Of a stretch of DNA of 64,000 nucleotides, positions 53,314 to 64,000 are shown in pieces (the first letter of the stretch is position 1; each line of letters starts with the position of its first letter). The notes beneath the pieces were generated by a model. It had not been told where the DNA came from. It was given only the letters and a program-made list of their open reading frames with translations, and did not search any database. This DNA is from Oxytricha trifallax. Lineage: Eukaryota; Ciliophora; Spirotrichea; Sporadotrichida; Oxytrichidae. Location: assembly GCA_000711775.1 (NCBI GenBank), contig ARYC01017801.1, forward strand, positions 50,164 to 114,163, in the 5' to 3' direction. The translations under genes were made by a program, and so were the position numbers.

Positions 53314-56300
53314 TTATCAAAATAGATTTAAAATGGGAAATTACTAAAATAAAAATAAATAATTAATTAAAAATGAGTTTATTGTATTTTTTGATTTTTA
53401 TAGTATCGTTTTAACTGATATTGATTTGAATTTGATATATTTTAACAGCCAATAATTTGACTCATCGATAAATCAAATTAGATTTATCATATCTTAACTG
53501 TAGACCCTTTAAATTTAACTTTTAAAAATTTTAACTCCTGATAAATTAATATCTCTCTATACAAAATAGCTATGAAAAAATTTTAAAAGTATAAGATGTA
53601 GAGAAAAATTTAACGACTAACTTTCATTCTTATTGTATTCACAAAAAATTTTACCCCATCGAGATAAATCGATTTTAAATATTTCTCTGCCCCAAACTTC
53701 TTCCTTTCTTATCTCTTCAACCAAATTACTTGAGGACTTGGTCAAAATAAGTTTTTTGTGCATTTAATCAAGGTCTACATTTTATCTTCTTTGAGTCTTT
53801 CATCAGGAAATTCATACGCATTTTTATCGTTAAAATACATGAAATCATATGAATTTTTTTTGACTTTCATTAAATCGAAATATCTCTATGAGTGATTTTT
53901 TCCATGAATTATGAGTAGGATGGAACATGTAGCTCATGTTTTGATCTACATTATTCCTTCTAGAGTCAAGTCATGGAAAAAATCGCTGCCCGAGATAATT
54001 TCATTTCTTTGCAGGTACTCGACCAAATTTTGATGTTTGTTACATTGTAACAAACATCACCTCTAGTCAAATGGACACATTTCCAAATGGACACAAATTC
54101 CGGACACAAACTCCGGACACCATTCCAAAGTTAGAACTCAGATCTCATCACTTATCTATCACTCTGAACGAAGATATACTCCTTTTTCCATCACAGTACA
54201 ACTTTTTGATTATGAGGGGGTTCGAAAGAGAGGATTTCGAGGTTTTCTCTCTTGGGTGAAGAGATATTGAAAAATTTAGAATTATGTTTTGATAGACAAT
54301 TCTATAAGCTAAGTAGAATATTTATATGAAAATTTATAGACATTAGGTTAGAGAGTTATTGAAGTCAAAAGTCAGAGCATCCAAATTTTACTTTTCCCTC
54401 AATAACTTCCTTCAGTGTGAGATTCATGGAAGATGAGTAGGGTAGAAGTTGTAGCCCATACCCTAAGCTATCGAATAGGGCATATATTCCAATACAAATT
54501 CCTTTAGGATACAGAGATAAATTGAAAATAAGGTCAAAATTTTTGTAAAATGATGAGAAATATTGAAATCGATTTTTCTCGCTAGGCAAATTAGATGGTG
54601 AAAAACTCAAATCAAATCTTAAGCAGATTATCTCATGAAGAACATTTCTTCTCCTATAGTCAAATCAGTAGCTAATTACATTAGAGAGATAAATCGAAAA
54701 TAAATCTGAAATCGAAAATAAAGTATGAAATCTTAAATGTAACAAACATCACTCATATAAATTCTTGAGGCAATGAATTTAAGATTTTTATGAAGAGCAT
54801 ATTATGATCTATCATTTATCATCTAAAAGTTTTTCAATATCAATTCACTGAGCAGAGAAAACCCCGAAACCCTTCTGGATAATTTTCGGAAAATCAAATT
54901 TTTAAAATTGGGTTTTCAAAAATCCGAAAATTATCCAGAAGGGTTTCGGGGTTTTCTCTACCCAGTGAATTGATATTAAAAAACTTATAGATGATAAATG
55001 ATAGATCATAATATGCTCTTCATAAAAATCCTAAATTCATTGCCTCAAGAATTTAAATGAGTGATGTTTGTAACATTTAAGATTTCATACTTTATTTTAC
55101 ATTTCAGATTTAATTTCGATTTATCTCTCTAATGCAATTAGCGACTGATTTGACTATAGGAGAAGAAATGTTCTTCATGAGATAATCTGCTAAAGATTTG
55201 ATTTGAGTTTTTCACCATCTAATTTGCCAATCGAGGAAAATCGATTTCAATATTTCTCTTCATTTTACAAAATTCTTGACCTTATTTTCAATTTATCTCT
55301 GTTTCTTAAAGGAATTTGTATTGGAATATATGCCCTATTCGATAGCTTAGGGTATGGGCTACAACTTCTACCCTACTCATCTTCCATGAATCTCACACTG
55401 AAAGAAGTTATTGAGGGAAAAGTAAAATTTGGATGCTCTGACTTTTGACTTCAATAACTCTCTAACCTAATGTCTATAAATTTTCATAGAAATATTCTAC
55501 TTAGCTTATAGAATTGTCTATCAAAACATAATTCTAAATTTTTCAATATCTCTTCACCCAAGAGAGAAAACCTCGAAATCCTCTTTTTCGAACCCCCTCA
55601 TAATCAAAAAAGTTGTACTGTGATGGAAAAAGGAGTATATCTTCGTTCAGAGTGATAGATAAGTGATGAGATCTGAGTTCTAATTTTGGAATGGTGTCCG
55701 GAGTTTGTGTCCGAAATTTGTGTCCATTTGGAAATGTGTCCATTTGACTAGAGGTGATGTTTGTTACAATGTAACAAACATCAAAATTTGGTCGAGTACC
55801 TGCAAAGAAATGAAATTATCTCAGGCAGCGATTTTTTTCACGAGTTGACTCTAGAAGGAATAATGTAGATCAAAACATAAGCTACATGTTCCATCCTACT
55901 CATAATTCATTAAAAAAATCACTCAGAGAGATATTTCGATTTTAGTGAAAGTCAAAAAAAATTAATATGATTTCGTGTATTTTAACGATAAAAATGCGTA
56001 TGAATTGATGAAAGACTCAAAGAAGATAAAATGTAGACCTTGATTAAATGCACAAAAAACTTATTTAGACCAAGTCCTCAAGTAATTTGGTTGAAGAGAT
56101 GAGAAAGGAAGAAGTTTGGGGCAGAGAAATATTTAAAATCGATTTATCTCGATGGGGTAAAATTTTTTGTGAATACAATAAGAATGAAAGTTAGTCGTTA
56201 AATTTTTCTCTACATCTTATACTTTTAAAATTTTTTCATAGCTATTTTGTATAGAGAGATATTAATTTATCAGAGTTAAAAATTTTAAAAGTTAAATTTA

Positions 56301-56496
56301 AAGGGTCTACAGTTAGGATATGATAAATCAAATTTGATCAATCGATGAGTCAAATTATTGGCTGTTAAAATATATCAAATTCAAATCAATATCAGTTAAA
56401 ACGATAATATAAAAATCAAAAAATAATAAAATTCCATTTTTAATTTAATTTTACATTTTATTTTAATAATTTCCCATTTTAAATCTATTTTGATAA
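53314..56496. mobile_element. 3.18-kb near-perfect palindromic element, TA-flanked
   Basis: The left end TTATCAAAATAGATTTAAAATG and the right end are complementary; TA lies on both sides (53312-53313, 56497-56498). The two arms (about 53314-54890 and 54920-56496) match over about 1.58 kb with few differences; the centre near 54905 has a small AT loop inside GGATAATTTTCGGA / TCCGAAAATTATCC. Each arm carries a secondary hairpin GATGTTTGTTACA T TGTAACAAACATC (54032 and its mirror at 55760) and a short tandem GGACACAAA(C/T)TCC motif (about 54070-54125 and mirror). Termini resemble the 916-bp element and the 415-bp foldbacks. Frames at 54071-54259, 54365-54610 and their mirrors are short and I do not consider them genes. 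Confidence 0.88.
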
Positions 56497-58677
56497 TATT
56501 ATAATGTACTTAATTAAGTTTCTATACTTATTATCAGTTAAATACTTAAATAGAGGAGATCGTGGAATTTTTTTATTAAAAATCCATTCTAAACTTAAAA
56601 TAAATATATTAATTCATTTTATAACTTATCTTTTATATGAAAATCACTAACCTATAAACAAATCTTACTACACAGCTATAATTATAATGTCTGAAAAATT
56701 TAACAATAAAAGATATTTATAAGGTTTAAAATTAACGACATTATTTACTATGAATTTTTCATTATTTATTTTACTAGAAATATAAAAAATTACTTTATAT
56801 TGTAATAATTTGCTCAATTATTATGATAATCCCTTATTATTTAAATCATACAATATTTTGCAAAAATTAATTTAGGTTTTAAATATTAGAAAATCACTAC
56901 AGTGTAATTTATTCTTATACTGTTATCAGTAAATATTTTTTTTAATTTCAAGCATATATTTGATTTAAATTTAAACTATTTATTTTTATTGTTAAAAAGT
57001 AAGTTAGATTTAGCTTTAGGTAAGATTTAGAACATGAACTATATAAATTTTAAAATATATAATTTAACATCTTTATTATAAATAAAAATATAATATGAAA
57101 AGATCATATGCATATCTAGTTAACAATAAGGTGATCTCACGATTACATATAACCTTAAAGATAGTTAGCCTTATTAATTAATTAATTCTATTGTTATTGA
57201 TCAAGCAAATTTTTTATGAAAATTGATAAAAACTTTGGTTTTTATATGGTAAAAATATATATATATTTAAATCATTCAAGTTAATAATTAGCTAAAATTT
57301 CATTAAAAAAATTATTCGATAATATAATATTTTCGATATTTGAAAGTTTTATGAGAAATTCTAATCATATATTAGATATTTTGACACTCATTTAGTCTTT
57401 TGACAAATATTAGTATAGGAAAATTAATATTTATTGATTTTACATTATACTTTTATATCATAGTCGACTTTAATCGAGATCGGATATTTAATAAAAAGGC
57501 AATTTATTTATTTAATAATTTTAAGAATTATCAACAATTTATCTAAGCAACTTTTTTGTAAGAAATTCATTAATTAATTTTATATAAATATCAAAGTTGT
57601 TAATTTAAATATGATTCAGACACAGCAAATTTTATACCTTAGTATAAAGTTATAATAAAAATACATAATAAATGATTTAAATGAATTTCAAATTCTTTTA
57701 TTAGAATTAAATTTCATAAATAGTATCAATTCAAGATTATTTAGAATGTTAATTTAAATGATACATCTTGCAATATATTCTACTTTTATCTTATAAAAAA
57801 TGCATTGTCGATAATATTTAATCAAAATAATAATGTGAGCATGAAACATAATTTTGAAAATACAATAATAAAATGACTTAATTTGTAATCTAAACTTATC
57901 TTTAAATATTGGAATAATATTGTTAAATCTTTTACAAAAATTTTATATATTAATTAAACCTAAAAATTATCATTTAGTTCCCATTAAAATTATATTAATT
58001 TATGTAGATTTATGTATAAATTAAAATTAAATGTGTATACATAATAAGTAAAATAGTTAAATTTTAAAGAAAAACGTAAAAATAAATGAACTCTATAAAA
58101 ATAAATTTATTAAAATTTTTGAATTGATTTCGCTCTTATAACTTGAAATTTAATAAAATTAATTAAAAAATAAAAATTTACAAATTATTAAGTTTATGCG
58201 ACAGAATTAGAAATATTCTTTGTAAATTTAATAGTAATTGATCATTAGATTATATTTCAAAAATACCAACCTCCAATATAAGTTATTAAGTTTTGCTAAT
58301 GGATCAATCTATTATAAATCTAGAAATCTAATACATAAAAAGCTTATAATTTTTTAAGAATAAATTTTAATTAATATATTGATTTGGTCCTTTTTTTAAA
58401 GAAACTTATGAATTACATAATAATTCAAAATGATATTAAAAATACAAAAATGTTAACATAAAATATAATCATGAAAATTCTAAATATTATAGAGGATAAA
58501 CAAATTTATATTTAAAATATTAAATTTCTGAAACTCCAATAGACAATCAAATTTTTAGAACCTTTGAAAAATTTAATTAGAACTTTCTACACTAATTTAT
58601 ATAAAACCCCAAGAGTATTTTTTTGAATTAAGTTGAATTTGAATTTAAATTAATTTAGTATTTTTATTATTATAGAA
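56497..58677. other. Long AT-rich spacer
   Basis: Two kb of about 85% A+T with no frame of convincing composition on either strand, no inverted repeats longer than about 12 bp that I noticed, and a short (TA)n near 57249. Typical of bulk germline-limited DNA. Confidence 0.4.
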
Positions 58678-58775
58678 TAGTTGGTTGCTTTATGTAAAAT
58701 TATAGTAGTACCAATATATATATATATATATATATAGGGCCTTAATCACAAATCAAAAAGCAACCAACTTTTAAT
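58678..58775. repeat. Hairpin-bounded (TA)n microsatellite
   Basis: TTGGTTGCTTT (58680) and AAAGCAACCAA (58756) are inverted copies about 75 bp apart, enclosing a (TA)11-12 tract (about 58713-58736). It sits at the exact transition from AT-rich spacer to the GC-rich gene, so it may mark an element or MDS boundary, or a replication/telomere-proximal junction of the future macronuclear chromosome. Confidence 0.45.
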
Positions 58776-58829
58776 AGGCAAGTCTGATTAAATTTTATTC
58801 TCATATATACCCTTAATTATTATTATCAA

Positions 58830-60640
58830 TATCGCTGCCACATTTAAAGATGCTGAGCCCTGAGAATCAATTATCTCACAGATCATACCTTTCCTCTCGT
58901 CCTCATCAATAAAGCTCGATCCCCACGTGCTGCCTCCCACCCTCTGCGCCTAACTTTAGCCATCATATATTCCTGACGAAGCCATCTTCGGGGTGCGACT
59001 CAGGTGCTTGTTGAACAACCTATCCTTTGTCCTCAGATCATACAAGGAGATTGACGACATGGTCTAAGCCATCTTTGGCAGGAATGTAACCACACACTAC
59101 CAGGAGATGGTAGATCAAAGAATTCAGCTCCACCTATCAGTCCGCAAGCTGGACTTTCACGACGACATAGCCTACATGAAGGAGATGGAGGGAGACTTGA
59201 CTAGAGAGGCAACCCTGAGAGTAACGATGGAAAGACACAACGATGGAGACGCGCCCAAGGTCAGAGGTGGGGGCCCTCCCTAATAGATACTGGACAAAAT
59301 CCCAACCGCCATTGAGGATTTCACGATGGACCAGACATGAGGCCTTCAAACATTGAAGATCAGGAGCGGACGCCTTCAGAGGGAAAAGGCCAAGTATGTG
59401 CAGATTCTTAGTCTAATACTTGATCAGGGGGCTGCCTGTCTCCTGACCTGCAACGATAACGAACGAATTACTAGAGAAAATAAAACAACCTAAGAATTAA
59501 CGGACAGATCCCTAACGGGCACTCAACTAATAACCTAGGGACCAACAGATCTTTAAAAAGCCCAGCAAAAGGCCAGCTGATAAAGACCTCTAGGAGATGT
59601 TCATAAGAGCCCCCCTCTGCCAGCGACGCCTACACCCTCACGGATTTCCTCTGGTGCTATTACGATTTCATTTAGAGATTTCCTCTAATCTAGAGAGTTT
59701 AACTTAGTAGCCTTAGGAGAAAATCTTATACAGATCAAGCAGATCTTCCTGAGCCACTCCCCTAGAAAGACCTTCCAGGCACCCCCGCTGACTATTATTT
59801 CTTACCTCTAATTGTGACATGGGGTCGATCACCTGGGCATTTACTCCTTCCTTGATCGATGCTCTAAAGCACCTGAGCCTCAAGGAGGTCTGAATGGGTT
59901 AGTTTATTTACCAATTACAATTGGGGGATCATCAATTAATCAATTAGATATATTTATATATTTTTTATTTTTAGAGAAAAAGAAAATCGAGCGCAACTCA
60001 GCCAGGGCGTGTGCTGTGTGCCCCGAGCACCCAAGTTCCTCCTAGTTTTCAAAGGGCTACCAAATGACCTTAAGTTGGCCCCTCTAGCTCAACATTTCCT
60101 AAAAAACTCGAAGGCAAAAAAGTCTGGGAGATTTTGTAAGTTTAAAAAATTTGATCGTTTGAATAGTTTAAATCAAGGGTTTAATTATCGTTTAAACAGC
60201 TGCCCTATTTTAATTAATTAAGATTTAAACATTAAAACTTATATTCGATTGTAGAAAAATTGACTGCTACCACTGCACCAGACCCTAGCAGGAGGACCCA
60301 CGCCAGAATCGCCAAGATCGTCTCCTACTATGAAAAGATCAGGACCAAGCAGCTCATCCCTCCCTTCGACAGCATTGTGGGCGAGGTCGAGGCCGCCCCT
60401 GGGGGGTCGCGAGGAGGTCGAGGTGGCTTGGCATTCGTTCCTCAGTGTATCTCCCACTTACAAGTAAAGGCTCCTGCAGAGATCCCTAAGTCACAGCTCT
60501 ATAAGGGAGGTCTGGCCACTAGCCTGCATTCACGACAGAGATACATCTTCCTGATCAGGGATGGGACGAACAGCTTCTTGAAACTGGGAGAGATTCTTTT
60601 AGTAATATTCATAATGTTAAATTTCACTTTCCACCCACTT
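58830..60640 (+). CDS. GC-rich gene with two introns, unrecognised RG-containing protein
   Basis: The base composition is around 50% GC, the highest in the window. Exon 1 blocks: SSSIKLDPHVLPPTLCAQLQ, PDEAIFGVRLRCLLNNLSFV, SYKEIDDMVQAIFGRNVTTH, VDQRIQLHLSVRKLDFHDDI, and, in a second phase, LVALGENLIQIKQIFLSHSP and (after an in-frame TGA near 59814) GVDHLGIYSFLDRCSKAPEP. Intron 59898-59974 (GT...TTTTTAG) and intron 60136-60254 (GTAAGT...TTGTAG) both keep the phase. Exon 2: VCCVPRAPKFLLVFKGLPND, LAPLAQHFLKNSKAKKSGRF. Exon 3: APDPSRRTHARIAKIVSYYE, KIRTKQLIPPFDSIVGEVEA, GGSRGGRGG, then RQRYIFLIRDGTNSFLKLGE before dissolving into AT-rich DNA near 60600. The RGG-like stretch hints at RNA/DNA binding. 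At least two slips or an IES occur in exon 1. No family recognised. Confidence 0.62.
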
Positions 60641-60659
60641 TTTCATTTCTCCTAATGGG

Positions 60660-61000
60660 GTTTCATTCATCCAGTAATCAAAGCCTATTTAGATTAATTC
60701 ATTTATTTTTCATACCCACGATTGCTTAAAAAATTACTCTTGGAGTTTTATTAAAACAAAATTATTGATTTCATTATTATGATGGCAATATTTTTCATAT
60801 AAAATTTATTAAGATGCTAAACTCATTATTATAATAAAGTAGTTATTTTAATTAAATAAATGCAATAAACAAAAGAACTATCTATCTTAGATAAAGATTT
60901 ATATATAAAGAAACTTTTTATTTTTGAAATTTCCCATTAATTTACAACTAAATTTATACTTAAATGTATAGTATTTATTAGAAATAAATATTTTATTTGA
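60660..61000. other. AT-rich spacer
   Basis: No gene seen. AAATTTCCCATTAATTT at about 60938 weakly recalls the inner part of foldback ends, without a partner. Confidence 0.25.
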
Positions 61001-61008
61001 GATTTAGC

Positions 61009-61125
61009 AATGATAAGAAAATCGAATGGATATATAGGTTTTGCGGATGACATGGATTTTAAGTTTAAATCAGCAAATGACACTCAATTATATTTTAATA
61101 TTTTATTTTTTTCTATTATAAAATA
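61009..61125 (+). CDS. Short coding patch, possible MDS
   Basis: ATGATAAGAAAATCGAATGG at about 61009 begins MIRKSNGYIGFADDMDFKFK followed by SANDTQLYF, then AT-only sequence. GC is locally raised. FADD recalls an RT motif, but neither the preceding nor following residues fit an RT, so I treat it as coincidence. Could be a first MDS. Confidence 0.28.
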
Positions 61126-61129
61126 TGAT

Positions 61130-63339
61130 AAAAATATGTTTTTTACAATTTTCAGAATTGAAAGTTGAAGATTCACTAAATAAGTATTTTTATTGAAATT
61201 AAAATTTTAAATGTAAAATATATTCTAAACTATTAATAAATTTATGAAATGTTAAATTATAATAAATGTTATATTTTAAGGCAAATATTTATTTTTATAT
61301 TGCCTGGTAGCAGGATTTGCTTTTAAATTTATTAAATTTTAAAATCTTTATAATTTAAAAATAAATATAAAAAGAATTTTAATTTTATTTTATTCTATTT
61401 GCTTATATTTGGAATAATGAGTAATAATAACCTTCACACAAAGGCTTATCAACTGCTGACTAATATGACATTGAAATTCCAAAATAAGAATAATAAAAAC
61501 AAATTATCTAAAATAACCTCAATTTTTTTATTCTAAAAATAATTATTTTAGTAATGAGCCTTCACATGCCTGCATCATTTTTTATTTTTAAAATAAAGTA
61601 ATTATTCTTTTTAATATTCCATCCTGATATTCATAAATTAATTTTATTTAAATCTTCCTTAAAATTGTTTCTGATATTCATAAACTAATAGTTAACCAAA
61701 ATTAATGATCAGATTAAAATGATCAGTTGCCAAATTATTATTTTTAAAAATATCTATTTAAATGAAAAAATAATAATTTTTAAGTTTTATACTATATTTT
61801 TTTTAATATCAAATAAACTTTTTGTATTAAACTTAAGATTTAACATAAAGTTTATGCTTATATATTAATTATACGAAATTAATAATAGTTCATTAAATCG
61901 AATTGAACCTTATATTTTAATCAATTAAACAACTATTTAAAGTAAAATTATAAACTTCTTTAAATATAATAAATTTTTATCTTAGTTTTTGTAATATGTT
62001 TTAAAATGTAATGAAAGAAAATATTCGTAGAGTTTATTGATTTCTTTTAAAATACACTATGAATATAGTTATATTTTTAAAATTAATTAAAGACGACAAA
62101 AAGAATTAAACAAACTGACATTTCCACAATAACATAGATTGGAACAAAAATTAATGAAAATTTATGATATTGAGGGGGAGTGAAGCTTCTCATTATGTAA
62201 TGATGTGGTAACTAATTTATTATAAAACTAGAGATCTCAATATAAATTTAGTAATTTTATTAATAAATTTGATAGGAATTTCACAAGATGGATTTCTACT
62301 AAAATTTAAGCAAAAGCAATATTAAAAATACATAAATTATTCGATTCTAAATTATATTTTTTATTATATAAAATTTTAAATATGATGCCTCTTCTGGCCT
62401 CCTAGAGAAAGAAAATGAAAATTAATGCTAAAAATTAATTGAATTTATATTCTAATAAATATTTTACAAATAATAAAGTTAGTTAATGAATTAAATTGAA
62501 TGAAAATCTTGAAATTAAACTTTCATATTTACAATATACATTTATTAAATTTAAATATTCGGATTCATTTAGAAAATATCTAATTTTAATTATAGTCGTA
62601 AAATTTTCTCATAAAATACCCATTATTTTTTCTCAATCATATTTTACCTTTAAAAAAATTTATTCTTGCAATACTTAGTTGAATCTTATCTGAATATAAA
62701 CTTTGCTTATTTCAAGAGAAATAAGAATATATAACCCCCATAAACTTATTAATAAAATCATCATTAGCAAAATTTTATCGAATTCATCACTCCCAAAAAC
62801 AGCGAAAATATCAATAATAATAATAATTTATTATAAAATAACTATACCTTCTCATTATCTAACATAACTTCCACTTAAAATAATAATTTCACTATTTTTA
62901 ATAATCTTAAAAAAAAGTATTAAGGTTTACTATTCCAAAATATAATTAAAGAAAGAAACAATAATTATAATAAAAATATTTTGCAATTTTAAAAAAGACA
63001 CGTCTTTAATATCATGAATAAATTAAGCAAACCTATAATTTTTGTTTAATAATTTCTTTATTTTTTTAATTTTTTTATTTAATAATACATCAGATTGGCA
63101 GAAATATAGAATTTAAAAATATGGAAGCAAGTTTTGCTAGATTTTGTCGTGTTATTATCAAAATAAGAATATTAAAATTTATTAAAAAAATAATTAAAAA
63201 TGTTATTTCATCAATTATTATTATAACTATTGAGTACTTATCATTTATAATAAATCGAAAACAGCTATTAAAGCTCAATTAAATGTTGCATTGAGTATTT
63301 TTGTATTTTATAATATAAATTATTTTATTTTTTCTAATA
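61130..63339. other. Long AT-rich spacer
   Basis: No convincing frame. A slightly mixed patch at about 62160-62300 (GATATTGAGGGGGAGTGAAGC) and CTCTTCTGGCCTCCTAGAG at 62388 stand out but give no gene. Confidence 0.35.
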
Positions 63340-64000
63340 ATGGATCAACCCTAGGGTTATGAACAAGTTAAAATTTTAGGGAATGGTGCAAACGCAGAAG
63401 TCAGACTTGCGTAAAAGTAAAAAATCATTAAATCCTTATAAATTAAGACTTCAATAAATCATGGCAATTAACCTATGGATTCAGAATATATAGGTTAATA
63501 ATCAGATATATTGCTTTAATAATAATTATTAACTATTATTTTTAATCCCTTTTTATGAACATTTTATATTATCTGATGCAGGCAATAAAATATAAGCGCA
63601 TCAATATCATGATGGAAATGCAATAAGTTTATAAAAGGATAAGCATCTTATAATTAACCCTTCAAATTATATAAAATTTATCAAATAAATTAAAAAAATA
63701 CAGAAAATCATTGTAAATAAAGATATATAATCATAATTTATAATAGGAATTGATCAAGGGAGGTACTGTCTCACCACCACACATTTTATAAATTAAATTT
63801 TTTATTTAAAAAAGTCATAGTCCTAATCTAATTTGGGTTGAAATTCTAGAAATAGGGAATAAAAAAAACATTTGTCAACTCTTAAGAAGAGTATAGATTC
63901 AAATAAATGTAATTTTTTCATAAAATTCAAGTTATTTTGACATGACTAATATGGCACAAAAAGTTGGAATCTGTTTTGCATTATATTCATAAAATTGAAA
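63340..64000 (+). CDS. Start of a possible protein-kinase gene, cut by window edge
   Basis: ATG 63340. The N-terminus reads MDQPQGYEQVKILGNGANAE then VRLAQKQKIIKSLQIKT; the order Y..VKILGNGANAEVRLA is that of the glycine-rich loop of Ser/Thr kinases (LGxGxxxxV). The invariant Lys of strand 3 is not clearly placed; an IES may follow (from about 63480). Further coding pieces at 63575-63840 (AGNKIQAHQYHDGNAISLQK, IIGIDQGRYCLTTTHFINQ) and 63840-64000 (EILEIGNKKNICQLLRRVQI) suggest more MDSs, possibly of the same or a neighbouring gene. AT-rich gaps separate them. Confidence 0.42.

Noticed and set aside
54071..55743. Mirror-image ORF pairs inside the giant palindrome
   Set aside because: The pairs exist because the arms are identical; they are short, have no start-context or domain support, and neither phase is favoured.
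60239..60457. Minus-strand ORF opposite exon 3 of the GC-rich gene
   Set aside because: The plus strand has two phase-preserving introns leading into exon 3; the minus frame has no such support.
61020..61080. GFADDM as a reverse transcriptase active site
   Set aside because: Flanking residues do not resemble any RT block and the frame is only about 35 codons long.
1..64000. CRISPR arrays, bacterial operons, Shine-Dalgarno sites, rRNA or tRNA genes
   Set aside because: No regularly spaced repeats with unique spacers and no cloverleaf or rRNA core sequence were seen; the code, introns and transposons are those of a ciliate.

Overview
The window is about 75-80% A+T and looks like germline (micronuclear) DNA of a stichotrich/spirotrich ciliate of the Oxytricha/Stylonychia type. 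Three things point there. (1) Long protein-like frames appear only if TAA and TAG are read as glutamine and TGA is the sole stop; every reading below uses that code. (2) Three transposons of the TBE (telomere-bearing element) class are present, ending in C4A4-type sequence (CAAAACCCC) and flanked by ANT target duplications. (3) Coding stretches are cut by short AT-rich segments bounded by small direct repeats, as expected for macronuclear-destined segments (MDSs) joined at pointers after removal of internal eliminated sequences (IESs). I could not run any search, so family calls rest on motifs read by eye.

Layout. 1-2 kb: broken Helitron-type Rep protein (minus). 2.3-3.7 kb: short coding segments. 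4.26-6.24 kb: coiled-coil gene (minus), interrupted by three short candidate IESs and a 415-bp foldback element, and truncated by a decayed TBE (6.24-7.56 kb). 8.9-10.2 kb: two more foldbacks. 10.9-14.6 kb: LINE with endonuclease and reverse transcriptase. 14.79-18.99 kb: TBE copy 1. 19.3-20.0 kb: MT-A70 methyltransferase-like gene. 20.4-21.3 kb: 916-bp inverted-repeat element with coding cargo. 21.5-29.1 kb: several unrecognised coding segments and a second, Tc1/IS630-like transposase. 29.21-33.14 kb: TBE copy 2, opposite in orientation to copy 1. 33-37 kb: AT-rich DNA with small coding patches. 37.02-38.52 kb: an undisturbed 499-codon frame. 39.79-40.41 kb: foldback tipped by G8/C9. 41-47 kb: coding segments, a 5'-truncated LINE and a TBE-unrelated single-ORF unit. 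48.4-53.3 kb: three unrecognised genes, one interrupted by a 243-bp element. 53.31-56.50 kb: 3.2-kb near-perfect palindrome. 56.5-58.7 kb: AT-rich. 58.8-60.6 kb: strikingly GC-rich gene with two introns. 60.7-64 kb: AT-rich, with the start of a possible protein-kinase gene at 63.34 kb.

The most interesting theme is a family of TA-flanked foldback elements (0.4 to 3.2 kb). One of them, and an unrelated-looking TA-flanked element, sit inside coding frames, and in both cases excision to a single TA restores the frame. Many frames also contain one-base slips, often at homopolymers; these could be read errors or decay, and I cannot tell which from sequence alone.
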